Origin: Asanoa hainanensis
Lineage (GTDB): Bacteria > Actinomycetota > Actinomycetes > Mycobacteriales > Micromonosporaceae
Reading direction: 5' to 3'
Length of the DNA stretch: 64,000 bases
Assembly (NCBI RefSeq): GCF_900188485.1
Contig: NZ_FZPH01000004.1
Location: 315,304-379,303, forward strand
Part shown: piece by piece, positions 50,319 through 58,706 of the stretch
How positions within the stretch are numbered: position 1 is the first letter of the stretch
Layout of the letters: each line of letters starts with the position of its first letter
Translations under genes and position numbers: made by a program
The notes under the pieces: generated by a model
What the model was told of the DNA's origin: nothing
The model's database searches: none
The model's input: only the letters and a program-made list of their open reading frames with translations

Positions 50319-50663
50319 TCAGCGTTCGATTTCGTCGATGGCTTCGCCGTCGGCGCGGGTGAGCGTCGCGGCGAGTTCGTCGTAAGAGCCGGTGTCGAAG
50401 GCGGTGACGAACTCGGCCGCGCCGTCCGGCAATGAGGCGTCGACGGTCTCGCCGCGGGTCGAGATGACCTTGATGCGCTGGAAGCTGGTGGCCGCGACTT
50501 CGATGTCCGGCAGGACGCTGACGACGTACTTGGAGACCGGGCAGGCCAAGCCGTCTTCGCGCAGCCCCGTCCATCCGCCGGCGAGCAGGGTGTCCGCGAC
50601 CTCATCCGCCGTCGCGCCGAGTGCCGCGAGCACCTTGGTCAACCGCTGATACGTGGTGCTCAT
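50319..50663 (-). CDS. Small AICE protein of unknown function
   Basis: 114 aa, ATG 50663. LTKVLAALGATADEVADTLL with GGWTGLREDGLACPVSKYV is the signature of a small actinomycete family found beside TraSA-type genes. Acidic C-terminus (TRADGEAIDEIER). No function known. It overlaps the DUF2637 gene stop by four bases (ATGA), so it is coupled to it. Confidence 0.75.
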   Translation of the reverse strand: MSTTYQRLTKVLAALGATADEVADTLLAGGWTGLREDGLACPVSKYVVSVLPDIEVAATSFQRIKVISTRGETVDASLPDGAAEFVTAFDTGSYDELAATLTRADGEAIDEIER

Positions 50664-51379
50664 CGAGTCGTCTCCTTCGTGTGTGCTTTGGTCTTGGGCG
50701 CACTGAGGTGGCGACGCACGGTCCGGTCGGTCACGCCGACCCGCCGCGCGATGTCCGCCGTCGACATGTCCGGGTGGCGGTCGCGTATCCGCCGGACGGC
50801 GGTCCCTGTGTCCGGAGTCGGAAGTGGCTTGCGGGTGGAAGGCTTGCGAGCCGGACGCTTGCGCGACGAGTGAGGCACCGCCTCGGAGGCGGTGTCCGCC
50901 GCTACGTTCGGGCCAGCCTCACGGGCCGCGTCCCCCGTGCTGTCCGCGTCCGGCGTCGGCGCTGGCGCCGCGTCGACCGGCGCAGCGTCGGGCCGCATGC
51001 GTCCCGCCAGCTCGACCAGGCACACGGACGCGACGACGACCACGCCGTCCACGGACAGCGGGATGAGATGGGACGCAAGACCGTGCTCGCCGTAGCGGGC
51101 GGCGACCGCGACCATGTGGGTGTAGGACACCCATGCGGCGATGCCGGCGATAAGCGCGGTCGCGGACAGCCGGACTACGGCCAGTGACCGTCGATGCACC
51201 GGCACCCGCGAGATCAGCTCGACGGTCAGCAGCAGCGCGAGCGGCGGCCATGCCGAGATGGCTTGCGAGATCGGGTTCGGGTCGGCGTGCAGCATGTTGG
51301 CCGCGACGGAAGCCGCGACGCCCAGGGCCAGGGCGCCGCGGACTCCCCACCGGACACGGACCAGATGCCGGTCGGTCAT
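50660..51379 (-). CDS. DUF2637 (SpdB2-like) membrane protein with C-terminal HTH
   Basis: 239 aa, ATG 51379. Four helices with the DUF2637 pattern (VRWGVRGALALGVAASVAAN, WPPLALLLTVELISRVP, ATALIAGIAAWVSYTHMV, LIPLSVDGVVVVASVCLVEL). A disordered Pro/Ala linker is followed by an HTH (RIRDRHPDMSTADIARRVGV, TDRTVRRHL). SpdB-like proteins spread the element within mycelium. Coupled on both sides (ATGA). Confidence 0.85.
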   Translation of the reverse strand: MTDRHLVRVRWGVRGALALGVAASVAANMLHADPNPISQAISAWPPLALLLTVELISRVPVHRRSLAVVRLSATALIAGIAAWVSYTHMVAVAARYGEHGLASHLIPLSVDGVVVVASVCLVELAGRMRPDAAPVDAAPAPTPDADSTGDAAREAGPNVAADTASEAVPHSSRKRPARKPSTRKPLPTPDTGTAVRRIRDRHPDMSTADIARRVGVTDRTVRRHLSAPKTKAHTKETTR

Positions 51380-51600
51380 CGGTTCCCACCGAGCGTCGCC
51401 CCGACGGTCGCCATCCCGGACCGGACGCCGTCGATGATGGCGTGCGCCGGTCCGGCGAGGATGCCGTCCGAGCCGGCGACGACCAGCCCGAGCATGAACG
51501 CCAGCACCGCCGCGAAGGCGATCCGGCCACGGGTCCGCCGGTCGACGAACAACGTCGCGAGCAGGACGATCAAGATCAGGGAGAAGATGCCCAGACTCAT
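51376..51600 (-). CDS. Small two-helix membrane protein
   Basis: 74 aa, ATG 51600. Helices LGIFSLILIVLLATLFVDRR and IAFAAVLAFMLGLVVAGSDG, then an amphipathic end. Likely an Spd-like spreading protein, given the coupled position before the DUF2637 gene. Confidence 0.72.
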   Translation of the reverse strand: MSLGIFSLILIVLLATLFVDRRTRGRIAFAAVLAFMLGLVVAGSDGILAGPAHAIIDGVRSGMATVGATLGGNR

Positions 51601-51633
51601 CGGAGGCTCCTTTCCGGACAGGGACGTGCGTGG

Positions 51634-51885
51634 TCACGCGGCATCGCCGAACACCTCGCCCACTCGGGAGTGCACGAGGGCCGCGACCTCGCGAAGGACT
51701 CGGCGCTCCGCGGCACGTAGGCGGTGCCAGTCGCGGACCGTCGGCTGAGGTTGAGCGGTCAGGACGCGAATCTCTGCCGCGACGAGTGCCATCTCCGCCT
51801 CGATGAGCGGCCACTCGCGTTGGATCGCGGCGAGTTCGGCGCTCGACGGTCCGTCGTCGCTCGGCTTGGAACGAACAGGCTTCAC
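51634..51885 (-). CDS. Small acidic/basic helical AICE protein (DUF6284-like)
   Basis: 83 aa from GTG 51885 (VKPVRSKPSDDGPSSAELAA). A helix with AIQREWPLIEAEMALVAAEI, then LRAAERRVLREVAALVHSRV, resembles the DUF6284 proteins that stand before spd genes in many AICEs. Role unknown. The open frame to 52050 is non-coding. Confidence 0.6.
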   Translation of the reverse strand: MKPVRSKPSDDGPSSAELAAIQREWPLIEAEMALVAAEIRVLTAQPQPTVRDWHRLRAAERRVLREVAALVHSRVGEVFGDAA

Positions 51886-51981
51886 GGCGATCTCCTTGGT
51901 GCGAAGTACAAGCTGGCGTTGTATTCGAACTAGCGCGTACGCCGCGAACGAGCGGGTGCTTGTGACGTACGCTCCCCGGTG

Positions 51982-52296
51982 ATGGCCGAGACGACCGGCG
52001 AGTTGCCTACCGACTGGTGGACCACCGACGACGTGTTGGCGTACCTGCAATCAGTGGGTGCGCCGATCAGCCGCGTGACGTGGGCGGCCTACGTGTCCAG
52101 GGGCCAGGCACCGGCTGCGGACCGGATGTTCGGCCGGTCCCCCGCGTGGCGACCAGCGTCGGTCCGGTCGTGGCAGGCGTCGCGCCCGCGTCGCGGATCG
52201 GTTGCCGTTGAGTCGAACACTGTGTCCTCACCTCCTTCCGTTGCGCGTCGTTACGGTGAGGTCAAGTCAACCGAGAAACGGCCGCGCCGCCGATGA
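51982..52296 (+). CDS. HTH (AlpA/MerR-like) DNA-binding protein
   Basis: 104 aa, ATG 51982 (GTG 51979 directly before it). LPTDWWTTDDVLAYLQSVGA, then ISRVTWAAYVSRGQAPAADR and WRPASVRSWQASRPRRG, is the usual winged HTH with a recognition helix. Basic tail. Probably a small element regulator. It is divergent from the spd group, so it may control it. Confidence 0.7.
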   Translation: MAETTGELPTDWWTTDDVLAYLQSVGAPISRVTWAAYVSRGQAPAADRMFGRSPAWRPASVRSWQASRPRRGSVAVESNTVSSPPSVARRYGEVKSTEKRPRRR

Positions 52297-52411
52297 GGCA
52301 AGAGACCATCGCCGATGCACGTCTGATGCAGTGACGCTGTAGTTGGTCCTCGGATGAACAGACGGAAGGCCCCGGACGACGAATCGCCCAGGGCCTTCTG
52401 GCCACCCGTCG

Positions 52412-52705
52412 CTAGCGAGGCGGACGGAGCGCCTCCCAAGCGACGTCAAGGTAGTCATGCAGATTACCGACGTCGTCGCGGCTAAGGAACGCGATGGCCG
52501 GCGCATGGCCGGGCGCGTAGTAGCCGAGTTCGACGCCGTCGCCGTTCGCTGATCTCGTCAGCGTCACCGAGATCTGCTCTGCCTTGTCCCAGTGCAGTTC
52601 GCCTACGCACTGCGCGTGAAACCCGTTGCCGTGCGAGTGGTTGGCGCCGCACCAGGGAGGGCAGTCAGACCCATTGACGCCGGTGGACGTGGATTCTGTC
52701 GTCAT
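52412..52705 (-). CDS. DUF6907-type small Cys/His protein
   Basis: 97 aa, ATG 52705. CPPWCGANHSHGNGFHAQC binds metal by its look; then ISVTLTRSANGDGVELGYYA and ALEALR-type end (LDVAWEALRPPR). The pattern is that of DUF6907, frequent in AICEs and actinophages. Divergent from the GntR gene and within reach of its operators. Confidence 0.72.
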   Translation of the reverse strand: MTTESTSTGVNGSDCPPWCGANHSHGNGFHAQCVGELHWDKAEQISVTLTRSANGDGVELGYYAPGHAPAIAFLSRDDVGNLHDYLDVAWEALRPPR

Positions 52706-52746
52706 GCTTCCCTCACCTTCGTGCCCGATCGATTAGCTCGCATACA

Positions 52747-52780
52747 CGTCTAGACGAATATACCACCCGACGTCTAGGCG
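52747..52780. promoter_or_regulatory. Operator pair of the GntR (KorSA-like) regulator
   Basis: CGTCTAGACG (52747-52756, perfect palindrome) and CGTCTAGGCG (52771-52780, one mismatch) are 24 bp apart, flanking the AT-rich GAATATACC. Position 21-54 bp before the GntR start and 42 bp or more after the divergent gene's start allows repression of both promoters. Confidence 0.75.
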
Positions 52781-52800
52781 GACCTACGTACGGTGATCTC

Positions 52801-53151
52801 ATGATCACGCCATCCCGCGAAGGCGCCGCATACATGCAGCTCGCCGCGGTGTTGCGTGACCGCATCCGCAACGGAACCCTGCCGCCAGGCGGTCGGATGC
52901 CTTCCGAGAAGGATCTCCACGACGAGTTCGGCCTAGCGCGGGAGACCGTCCGCCGCGCCCTGGCGGTCCTACGCCAGGAAGGCTTGATCGAAGTCCGGCA
53001 AGGCCACGGCACCTACGTCGTCGACACGCCACCGGAAGTCAAGCTTCACCGCGGTGACAGCGTCACATCGAGCACGGCGCTAACGGTCACCCGAGCGTCA
53101 GGGGACACGGAGACCTTCCCAGCCGGCACAAACCTAACGGTCGCCGACTAG
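52801..53151 (+). CDS. GntR-family regulator (KorSA-like)
   Basis: 116 aa, ATG 52801. A GntR winged helix fills residues 8-78 (AAVLRDRIRNGTLPPGGRMP, SEKDLHDEFGLARETVRRAL, GLIEVRQGHGTYVVD). The remaining short tail has no effector fold, as in KorSA of pSAM2, which represses transfer genes. Two operators lie directly upstream, so autoregulation is very likely. Confidence 0.88.
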   Translation: MITPSREGAAYMQLAAVLRDRIRNGTLPPGGRMPSEKDLHDEFGLARETVRRALAVLRQEGLIEVRQGHGTYVVDTPPEVKLHRGDSVTSSTALTVTRASGDTETFPAGTNLTVAD

Positions 53152-53201
53152 GCACACGCAATGGACCGCCGTCGCGCAGCCTTCGATCGCAAGGCTTCGC
53201 G

Positions 53202-53879
53202 ATGAGCCAACCCGCGCGGCACACCGTCATTGACCAATGGACCGCCCGATACGCCACCGCGCTCCAAGCCGCACTGCGCATGTCACAGGACGAGATGGCC
53301 GCACTCATCGGCGTCGCCAAACGCACCGTCGCGGCGTGGCACGAGCGGCCAGCGATCGTCATCCGGCCCGAGCTCCAACGAGCCCTTGACACCGCCTACG
53401 AGCGTGCGGACGAGTCGGTCAAGGTGCGCTTCGCGCGACAGCTCCGCGCCGACGACCGGGCCGAAATCGAAGCAACACACAGCGGCGTAAGCCTCACGGT
53501 CGCGATCGCTGTGGTCACCAGCGAGACCGACGTCCTGCTCGTCTGCCGACGCGAAGACGATCCGCACGGCATCACCTGGCAGTTCCCCGCGGGAATCGTC
53601 AAGCCAGGCGGGAACTCCCGGACCGTCGCTATCCGCGAAACCCTTGCAGAGACAGGCATCCACGCCTCAGTGGTCCGGGAACTCGGAAGCCGCATCCACC
53701 CCATCACCGGCGTCTTCTGCGAGTACTTCCTCTGCCTCTACCTCACCGGCCACGTCGAGAACCGCGACACCGCCGAAAACGTCGACGCGGTCTGGATTCC
53801 CCGCCAACGCGTCAACGACTTCATACCCGCTGACCGCCTCTACCCACCCATACAGCAAGCACTGAACGAGGAGCCATGA
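53202..53879 (+). CDS. HTH-Nudix fusion with degenerate Nudix box
   Basis: 225 aa, ATG 53202. Residues 10-55 are an XRE-like HTH (ALRMSQDEMAALIGVAKRTV). Residues about 95-220 are a Nudix domain (WQFPAGIVKPGGNSRTVAIR, ETLAETGIHASVVRELGSRI). The Nudix box lacks key acids: GxxxxxG instead of E, and REtlAE instead of REUxEE. Catalysis is therefore doubtful; ligand-sensing as in NrtR is likely. Pif, the Nudix immunity factor of pSAM2, is the nearest functional precedent. The stop overlaps the next Nudix gene by four bases. Confidence 0.82.
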   Translation: MSQPARHTVIDQWTARYATALQAALRMSQDEMAALIGVAKRTVAAWHERPAIVIRPELQRALDTAYERADESVKVRFARQLRADDRAEIEATHSGVSLTVAIAVVTSETDVLLVCRREDDPHGITWQFPAGIVKPGGNSRTVAIRETLAETGIHASVVRELGSRIHPITGVFCEYFLCLYLTGHVENRDTAENVDAVWIPRQRVNDFIPADRLYPPIQQALNEEP

Positions 53880-54277
53880 GCGACCCAACCCGACCCACCA
53901 TCGCCGCTGCCGTCATCATCGACGACGGCCGGCTACTCCTCGTCCGCCGCCGCGTCAGCGAAGGCCAACTCTCATGGCAGTTCCCAGCCGGCGAAGTCGA
54001 GCAAGGCGAGTCCAATGAGGACGCAGCGGTCCGCGAGGCAAACGAAGAGACGGGATTGACGGTCCGGGCGACGAAATCGCTGGGAAGCCGCGTCCACCCG
54101 AACACCGGCCGGACCATGGACTACATCGCCTGCGACCGGGTCGACGGAACCGCGTTCGTCGCCGACGAAGAAGAGTTGGCCGAGGTGGCGTGGTGCGACC
54201 GTGCAACCCTCGCCAAGCATGTGCCGTACCCGTTCTACGGGCCAGTTCAGGAGTATCTAGACGCGGCGCTGCTCTGA
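53876..54277 (+). CDS. Nudix hydrolase (Pif-like)
   Basis: 133 aa, ATG 53876. The Nudix box is complete: GEVEQGESNEDAAVREANEE, ending ETGL (GX5EX7REUXEEXGU). Preceded by LSWQFPA and followed by GSRVHPNTGRTM, both shared with the previous gene, so the two are tandem paralogs. Hydrolyses a nucleoside diphosphate-X substrate. In pSAM2 the Nudix protein Pif blocks redundant transfer; a similar immunity role is plausible here. Confidence 0.85.
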   Translation: MSDPTRPTIAAAVIIDDGRLLLVRRRVSEGQLSWQFPAGEVEQGESNEDAAVREANEETGLTVRATKSLGSRVHPNTGRTMDYIACDRVDGTAFVADEEELAEVAWCDRATLAKHVPYPFYGPVQEYLDAALL

Positions 54278-54279
54278 CA

Positions 54280-54576
54280 TCAGTCGGCGAGCAAGTCGGC
54301 CAAGCGAGACCGGACCACGCCATCGTGGAAGTGGTCCGGTAACGGCACCCCACCGACCGACTGCCGACCCGACACAACGTGATCCAGACTGGCAGACGGC
54401 AGCCGCTCAGCCAGACCGAGACACGCCCGCGCGTACTTCCGAGCCTCGTCTGTCTGACCAACCTCGCGCAGCCTCACGGCGAGCGCGTAGGCGTACTCAG
54501 CCGCGGAGCGTTCCTCTTCGTAGAAAAGCTCCTCGTCGTACAGCTTCCGCAACTCCCCGATAGTCGGCCTCGGCAC
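54280..54576 (-). CDS. Small helical AICE protein
   Basis: 98 aa from GTG 54576 (VPRPTIGELRKLYDEELFYE). Tetratricopeptide-like helices: AAEYAYALAVRLREVGQTDE, ARKYARACLGLAERLPSASL. Sixteen bases after the NDK stop on the same strand, probably co-transcribed. Function unknown. Confidence 0.6.
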   Translation of the reverse strand: MPRPTIGELRKLYDEELFYEEERSAAEYAYALAVRLREVGQTDEARKYARACLGLAERLPSASLDHVVSGRQSVGGVPLPDHFHDGVVRSRLADLLAD

Positions 54577-54592
54577 CGCGTCGTCACGACCA

Positions 54593-55087
54593 CTAGAAGA
54601 GGAACTTCTCGGCCACCGTCTGGTAGTCGTGCAACTCGGAGCCGTCGAACCACAGCTCAACCTCGTACTTCGCCTCGTCCGGCTTACCTGACGCATGCAC
54701 AAGGTTTGCGGCCGCCGTGTGCTTCGACTCGGTGTACGCCTTCGACGTGTGCGCGAAGTCGCCACGGATCGTGCCGGGCGTAGCTTCGTTCGGGAAGGTC
54801 ACGCCAACCAGACGGCGCACCGTCACGACCGCCTCAACGCCCTCCAAGACCAGCGCGATGACCGGCCCGGTCTGCATGAAGTTCGCGGTCACGTCGAAGA
54901 CCGACTTACCGAACCGCTCCTCCAAGTCGAAGTAATGCTTCTTCGCCAGCTCAGCGTCAATCTGCACCATCTTCGTACCGACGATCTTCAGACCAGCATC
55001 CTCAAACCGCTGGATGATCCGGCCAACCAGACCGCGCGCAACCGCGTCTGGCTTCAGCAGTACGAGGGTCCGCTCTAGCGCCGCCAT
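54593..55087 (-). CDS. Nucleoside diphosphate kinase-like protein of the long type
   Basis: 164 aa, ATG 55087. The start of the NDK fold is intact: LERTLVLLKPDAVARGLVGR (Lys12), IVGTKMVQIDAELAKKHYFD, VLEGVEAVVTVRRLVGVTFP. The phosphoacceptor His131 is in AAANLVHASGKPDEAKYEVE, preceded by a longer insert (HTSKAYTESKHTAAAN) than in housekeeping NDKs (about 135-140 aa), and the C-terminus is extended. This long form is more like archaeal or phage-type enzymes. On an AICE it may balance NTPs during transfer or serve the adjacent Nudix functions. Confidence 0.8.
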   Translation of the reverse strand: MAALERTLVLLKPDAVARGLVGRIIQRFEDAGLKIVGTKMVQIDAELAKKHYFDLEERFGKSVFDVTANFMQTGPVIALVLEGVEAVVTVRRLVGVTFPNEATPGTIRGDFAHTSKAYTESKHTAAANLVHASGKPDEAKYEVELWFDGSELHDYQTVAEKFLF

Positions 55088-55267
55088 GTGTTCGCTCCTG
55101 AGTTCCGAAGATCGGGCAACGCCTACAGCTTGCCTGATGTCCGTAGGGATCCGCTTGCTGGGGTCAGGAGGCAGGTATCAGATGCCACTGTTTGGTTCGC
55201 CATGCGGGTTCGACGATTTGAAGCCAGCGCAAGATCGCCGCGTACGGCGTTGCCCTCCGTGGCGACC

Positions 55268-57139
55268 TCATCTACTCCCGATCACAAACAGATCGCCAGT
55301 TTGTTCTACCACTGCAGCCCTCACCGCAAAGAGGAGCGAGTCCAGCAACATCATTCGAAGAGCGTCCGGCGTATTAGTGCCCACCTCGGCACGCGCACGG
55401 GCGGCCTGCTGGCTCCGGTGGGTTACATGTGGTTGCACAATGGCTACGTGGGCGATGTCTTGCGGTCCCCTGTAGCGCAGCATCTCCAGAAGTTCGCCGC
55501 GATCAGTTGTCCTCCGACCGTCGGTCCAACAGGCGGGCCGGGCGATCGAAGGCCTCGCTAGCCGCAATTCCAGGTGCTCGCCAGAGATGTAGCGAACGTT
55601 CTTTACAGCCTGGCTCGCCACTACCTCATACGGCCCAACGGCTATTTGCCTGCGTGGGCTCATGCTGCCGGCGCCCTTGACATGTATAAGAGTGAGTTTG
55701 CCAGCCGGGTCCAAGTGGACGAAGTCAGAGACTTCGCCTGCACCGTCGTCACAAGTGAGCCAACCATGCGTATAGGCGTTCACTACCCACCCAAACAGCG
55801 AGTCATCGCCTTCGGCGCCAATCGCGTCGTGAATGTCCTGCGTGCTTGCTACGCGATCTTGATCCATCAGGGGCTTCTCGGCTGTTACCCGATAGCCCGA
55901 GAAGTCTTCAAATCTCCAGTTCGGGAATGCTGCCGACCGAATCTCCATCTTCCACATCTGGGAGTTAAGGAAGGCGTGTCCGGACTGATAGTGGGCGGTC
56001 ATCAGATCCTGGCCATGATCTCTGAGCGCATCGAGAATTGGCCGGACAGAGGGCAGGTTGGTCGGATCGCCATCGAAACCGAACTTGCAGACAAGCCTAT
56101 TGCGAACTTCCCTTACAAGGCATTTTAATGTTCCGCCTAGAGAACCATCCAATCCTACGTGCAGACGGAAATCCATGCAGTTCGGATCGCCCTCTACTTC
56201 AATGAGAGCTTGCTGCAAGAGCGCAGCGGCGGACACTCTCTCCTCGCTCACGCCAACCACCGACAAATCCTCTGGCTGCAAGAACGAGACGTCGAACGCG
56301 CTTGTAACTAAGGATAGGTTCTCTTCTCGCTGAGCCAGCAAAGGATAGGGATCATCTGGGGCGGCTTGGTCAGCCATCGCCTCTTCTACGAGAACAAGCG
56401 CTTCGTTCGCTTGCGCGAAGAAGTGGGCAACCCCCTCAGAACCCGAGCTCCACATCCGAGACTTGTCCGGCGCGGCGCCAACTGTGCCTCTTAGCGCAAC
56501 GAGCCCAGCGTCACGAGGCACATCCGCTCTAGCGGCGCTCATGGCGAAAGAGCCATCACCTGGAACTAGTAGGTCTTCGACTCGGGTGCCGCTCAGCGCC
56601 TTGGTGTCTGCTTTGGTGGACCTTTTCGAATGGATTCCGCGAAGCCAAATGCTCCGGGTTTGACTCCCGCGCAAGAACGCTGCCTTTGAGAAAGCCTCTG
56701 GGATCCGTTGGTACTGTTTTCTGACTGGCTGGTCGAGCCAACGCTGCATCGACTCTTTGATTGATTCGAAATCTGTGTAGAAGGCGATCAACCGATCTCG
56801 CCTCAGCCCAAGGAACAGTCTGTAGCTGATGTTGGTATACGGGACCTCGGATGCCATCCACGAGGGGTGCTTGTCGTGGCGGAGAATGAATGCGTCGACC
56901 TGATACAGATCGTCGCATAGCCAAGAGAGGTCGGGCGACTTGCGTAGGACTTCGCCAATGCCGTCCGCGACAATAGTGCGGACGTCGTCGCGCCGTCTTC
57001 GACTTCTCCGTCTGACTTCCGCCATGAAGCGGTCGAACGCTCTCGGCTTGTCCTCGGCCTCGATCTGGACAATGGTAAGCGACAGAAATGGGCGAAGTAG
57101 TGTCAGGGCGACCGGTTGAACACTCTCAACTTCGTCCAT
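55268..57139 (-). CDS. AICE cargo protein with C-terminal PD-(D/E)xK-like nuclease motif
   Basis: 623 aa, ATG 57139; no clear Shine-Dalgarno. Residues 1-440 match nothing I know; they include SYRLFLGLRRDRLIAFYTDF and a small basic segment. Residues about 447-520 read WVVNAYTHGWLTCDDGAGEV, then SDFVHLDPAGKLTLIHVKGA and YEVVASQAVKNVRY. The acids D464/D465/E469/D472 and the HVK at 486-488 fit a restriction-like PD-(D/E)xK core, though the second half-motif is HxK. DNA is much less GC-rich than the chromosome, as expected for recent cargo. Anti-phage or anti-plasmid nuclease is my guess. Confidence 0.7.
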   Translation of the reverse strand: MDEVESVQPVALTLLRPFLSLTIVQIEAEDKPRAFDRFMAEVRRRSRRRRDDVRTIVADGIGEVLRKSPDLSWLCDDLYQVDAFILRHDKHPSWMASEVPYTNISYRLFLGLRRDRLIAFYTDFESIKESMQRWLDQPVRKQYQRIPEAFSKAAFLRGSQTRSIWLRGIHSKRSTKADTKALSGTRVEDLLVPGDGSFAMSAARADVPRDAGLVALRGTVGAAPDKSRMWSSGSEGVAHFFAQANEALVLVEEAMADQAAPDDPYPLLAQREENLSLVTSAFDVSFLQPEDLSVVGVSEERVSAAALLQQALIEVEGDPNCMDFRLHVGLDGSLGGTLKCLVREVRNRLVCKFGFDGDPTNLPSVRPILDALRDHGQDLMTAHYQSGHAFLNSQMWKMEIRSAAFPNWRFEDFSGYRVTAEKPLMDQDRVASTQDIHDAIGAEGDDSLFGWVVNAYTHGWLTCDDGAGEVSDFVHLDPAGKLTLIHVKGAGSMSPRRQIAVGPYEVVASQAVKNVRYISGEHLELRLARPSIARPACWTDGRRTTDRGELLEMLRYRGPQDIAHVAIVQPHVTHRSQQAARARAEVGTNTPDALRMMLLDSLLFAVRAAVVEQTGDLFVIGSR

Positions 57140-57381
57140 CTATTGAGCGTATCTAACCGAACTCATCCCACGGCGTCCAAGTACCTCGATCGGGTTACGC
57201 GACCTGGTCACCGTTCGATGGCCAACTTGGTCGGCGCCGCCTTCCAAGGAACCATGAGTTGTGCTCGTTCATGGGGTACAGCGTGGGGGGCTATGACCCT
57301 CGTTTGATCCAATCGGTCTAAGCCGGCGCGGCGTCGTCGTGGGTGGAGCGGTGATGACCGCCGCCTTCTGCTTCTACTCGT

Positions 57382-58500
57382 CTACTGCCCCTCTGGGTCA
57401 CTTGGCACGGCGCCTCGACGGCGTTTGCCGAGATAAGCGGGCACAAGGGTCCCGTCGTCGATCACAGCAAGCGCAAGCTGTTCGTGTGTGAGGCCCTTCA
57501 CCTCGGTTAGGTCAACGCCTCGAAGGTCAGTCTGCACTAGCGACGCGCCTTTCAGATTGCAACCGCGCAGCGCGGCGCCGCGGAGGTCCGAGCCATCCAG
57601 ACTGGAGCCACGTAGGTCCGCCCACCGGAGAAGAGCGCCAACCAGGTTGGCGCCGGAGATATGCGATGCTGGCAACCGCGCACCGCTGAGATTTGCGGCC
57701 CTGAGATCGCATTCGTGCAATGCCACACCTTTAATGCATCGGGCGTTGACGAGGTCCGCACCCTGCAGGTTCGACCCTTCGAAATGGAGATTGTCAACCC
57801 AGCCATGAAGTAGGGCGGCGCCCGGCAAATCTGTGGGCCCCAATTGGATCCATGGAGATTCGTAACGACGGGGCCGCTTGTTCAGAGCTGTGAGCGCAGT
57901 TTGCACGTCGATCGGCAAAGGATCGCCAACCCAATGCCAACCAGATTCGTAGGTGCCATCTTGTTCGAGGTCGGCGCCGTCTTCAATGTATTCGTCCCGC
58001 GGTCTAGCTTCGCGAATAAAGCCAGCCAGTAAGTCCACGACGGCGCGGTGGTCGCGCGGTGAGTCTCGCATCAATCTCGACAGGGCGTAGATAGCGCCGA
58101 TACGTTCGGCAGGGTGGGCTGACACCAATTGTGTGGCCGCTTTGGTATACCGGTCTGCGACTTGCCCCGACCGCGTAAGAAGGTAGCTTCGTGCCGTAAA
58201 CACGATGGTTGCCAGGCCGCCAAAAGCGAGGGCGATCTGCAATAAAGTAGTTCTGCTAGTCGTGACGGCCTGTGCCTTCTTTTCAGGATCTTTTATCGAT
58301 TCGATAAGCTGTGAATCAAACCAAAACGGTCCGCGCCATATGAGGAGCGCCACCCCTGTCAGCGCTGCTAGGGCCGCACAACTGATGACAAACCGTCTTA
58401 GCCATACAGGTACCTCATGCCGCAACCGGCGGCGGACCTTGAAGGTGTTGAGTGATAGGACCTCATAGGGTTTCGCAAACCAGCGAGGCAGTCGAGCCAT
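57382..58500 (-). CDS. Membrane pentapeptide-repeat protein
   Basis: 372 aa, ATG 58500. Two helices at about 36-56 (FVISCAALAALTGVALLIWR) and 84-105 (LLQIALAFGGLATIVFTARS). A linker (DRYTKAATQLVSAHPAERIG, AIYALSRLMRDSPRDH) resembles the common 'pentapeptide repeat protein' of signalling islands. Residues about 225-345 are A(D/N)LxG pentapeptides forming a b-helix: LQGADLVNARCIKGVALHEC, LRAANLSGARLPASHISGAN. It differs from the free pentapeptide protein at 33.2 kb. The adjacent nuclease-like and membrane genes suggest one module. Confidence 0.82.
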   Translation of the reverse strand: MARLPRWFAKPYEVLSLNTFKVRRRLRHEVPVWLRRFVISCAALAALTGVALLIWRGPFWFDSQLIESIKDPEKKAQAVTTSRTTLLQIALAFGGLATIVFTARSYLLTRSGQVADRYTKAATQLVSAHPAERIGAIYALSRLMRDSPRDHRAVVDLLAGFIREARPRDEYIEDGADLEQDGTYESGWHWVGDPLPIDVQTALTALNKRPRRYESPWIQLGPTDLPGAALLHGWVDNLHFEGSNLQGADLVNARCIKGVALHECDLRAANLSGARLPASHISGANLVGALLRWADLRGSSLDGSDLRGAALRGCNLKGASLVQTDLRGVDLTEVKGLTHEQLALAVIDDGTLVPAYLGKRRRGAVPSDPEGQ

Positions 58501-58706
58501 GCTTGAGTACCCTAGGCGATTACGCCTTCTTCGTACATGCTGAGCGACTAGCCGCCACTGGGGGAGTTCTCGTTCCGCCGCCCTACCGGACGCTGAGGTG
58601 CGCGCGTAGCGCAATGAACCGGTCAGGTGACGTACTTGCGTGACCTGCGTCGTTGCGTGTAGGAACACGGTTGGGTTGCTGTGCAGTGAGTCCTAAGGGG
58701 ACAGAC

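Noticed and set aside
47702-50663. RepSA-like replication initiator of the AICE
   Set aside because: All long frames here belong to the FtsK-type translocase or to its shadows; no Rep or prim-pol motifs.
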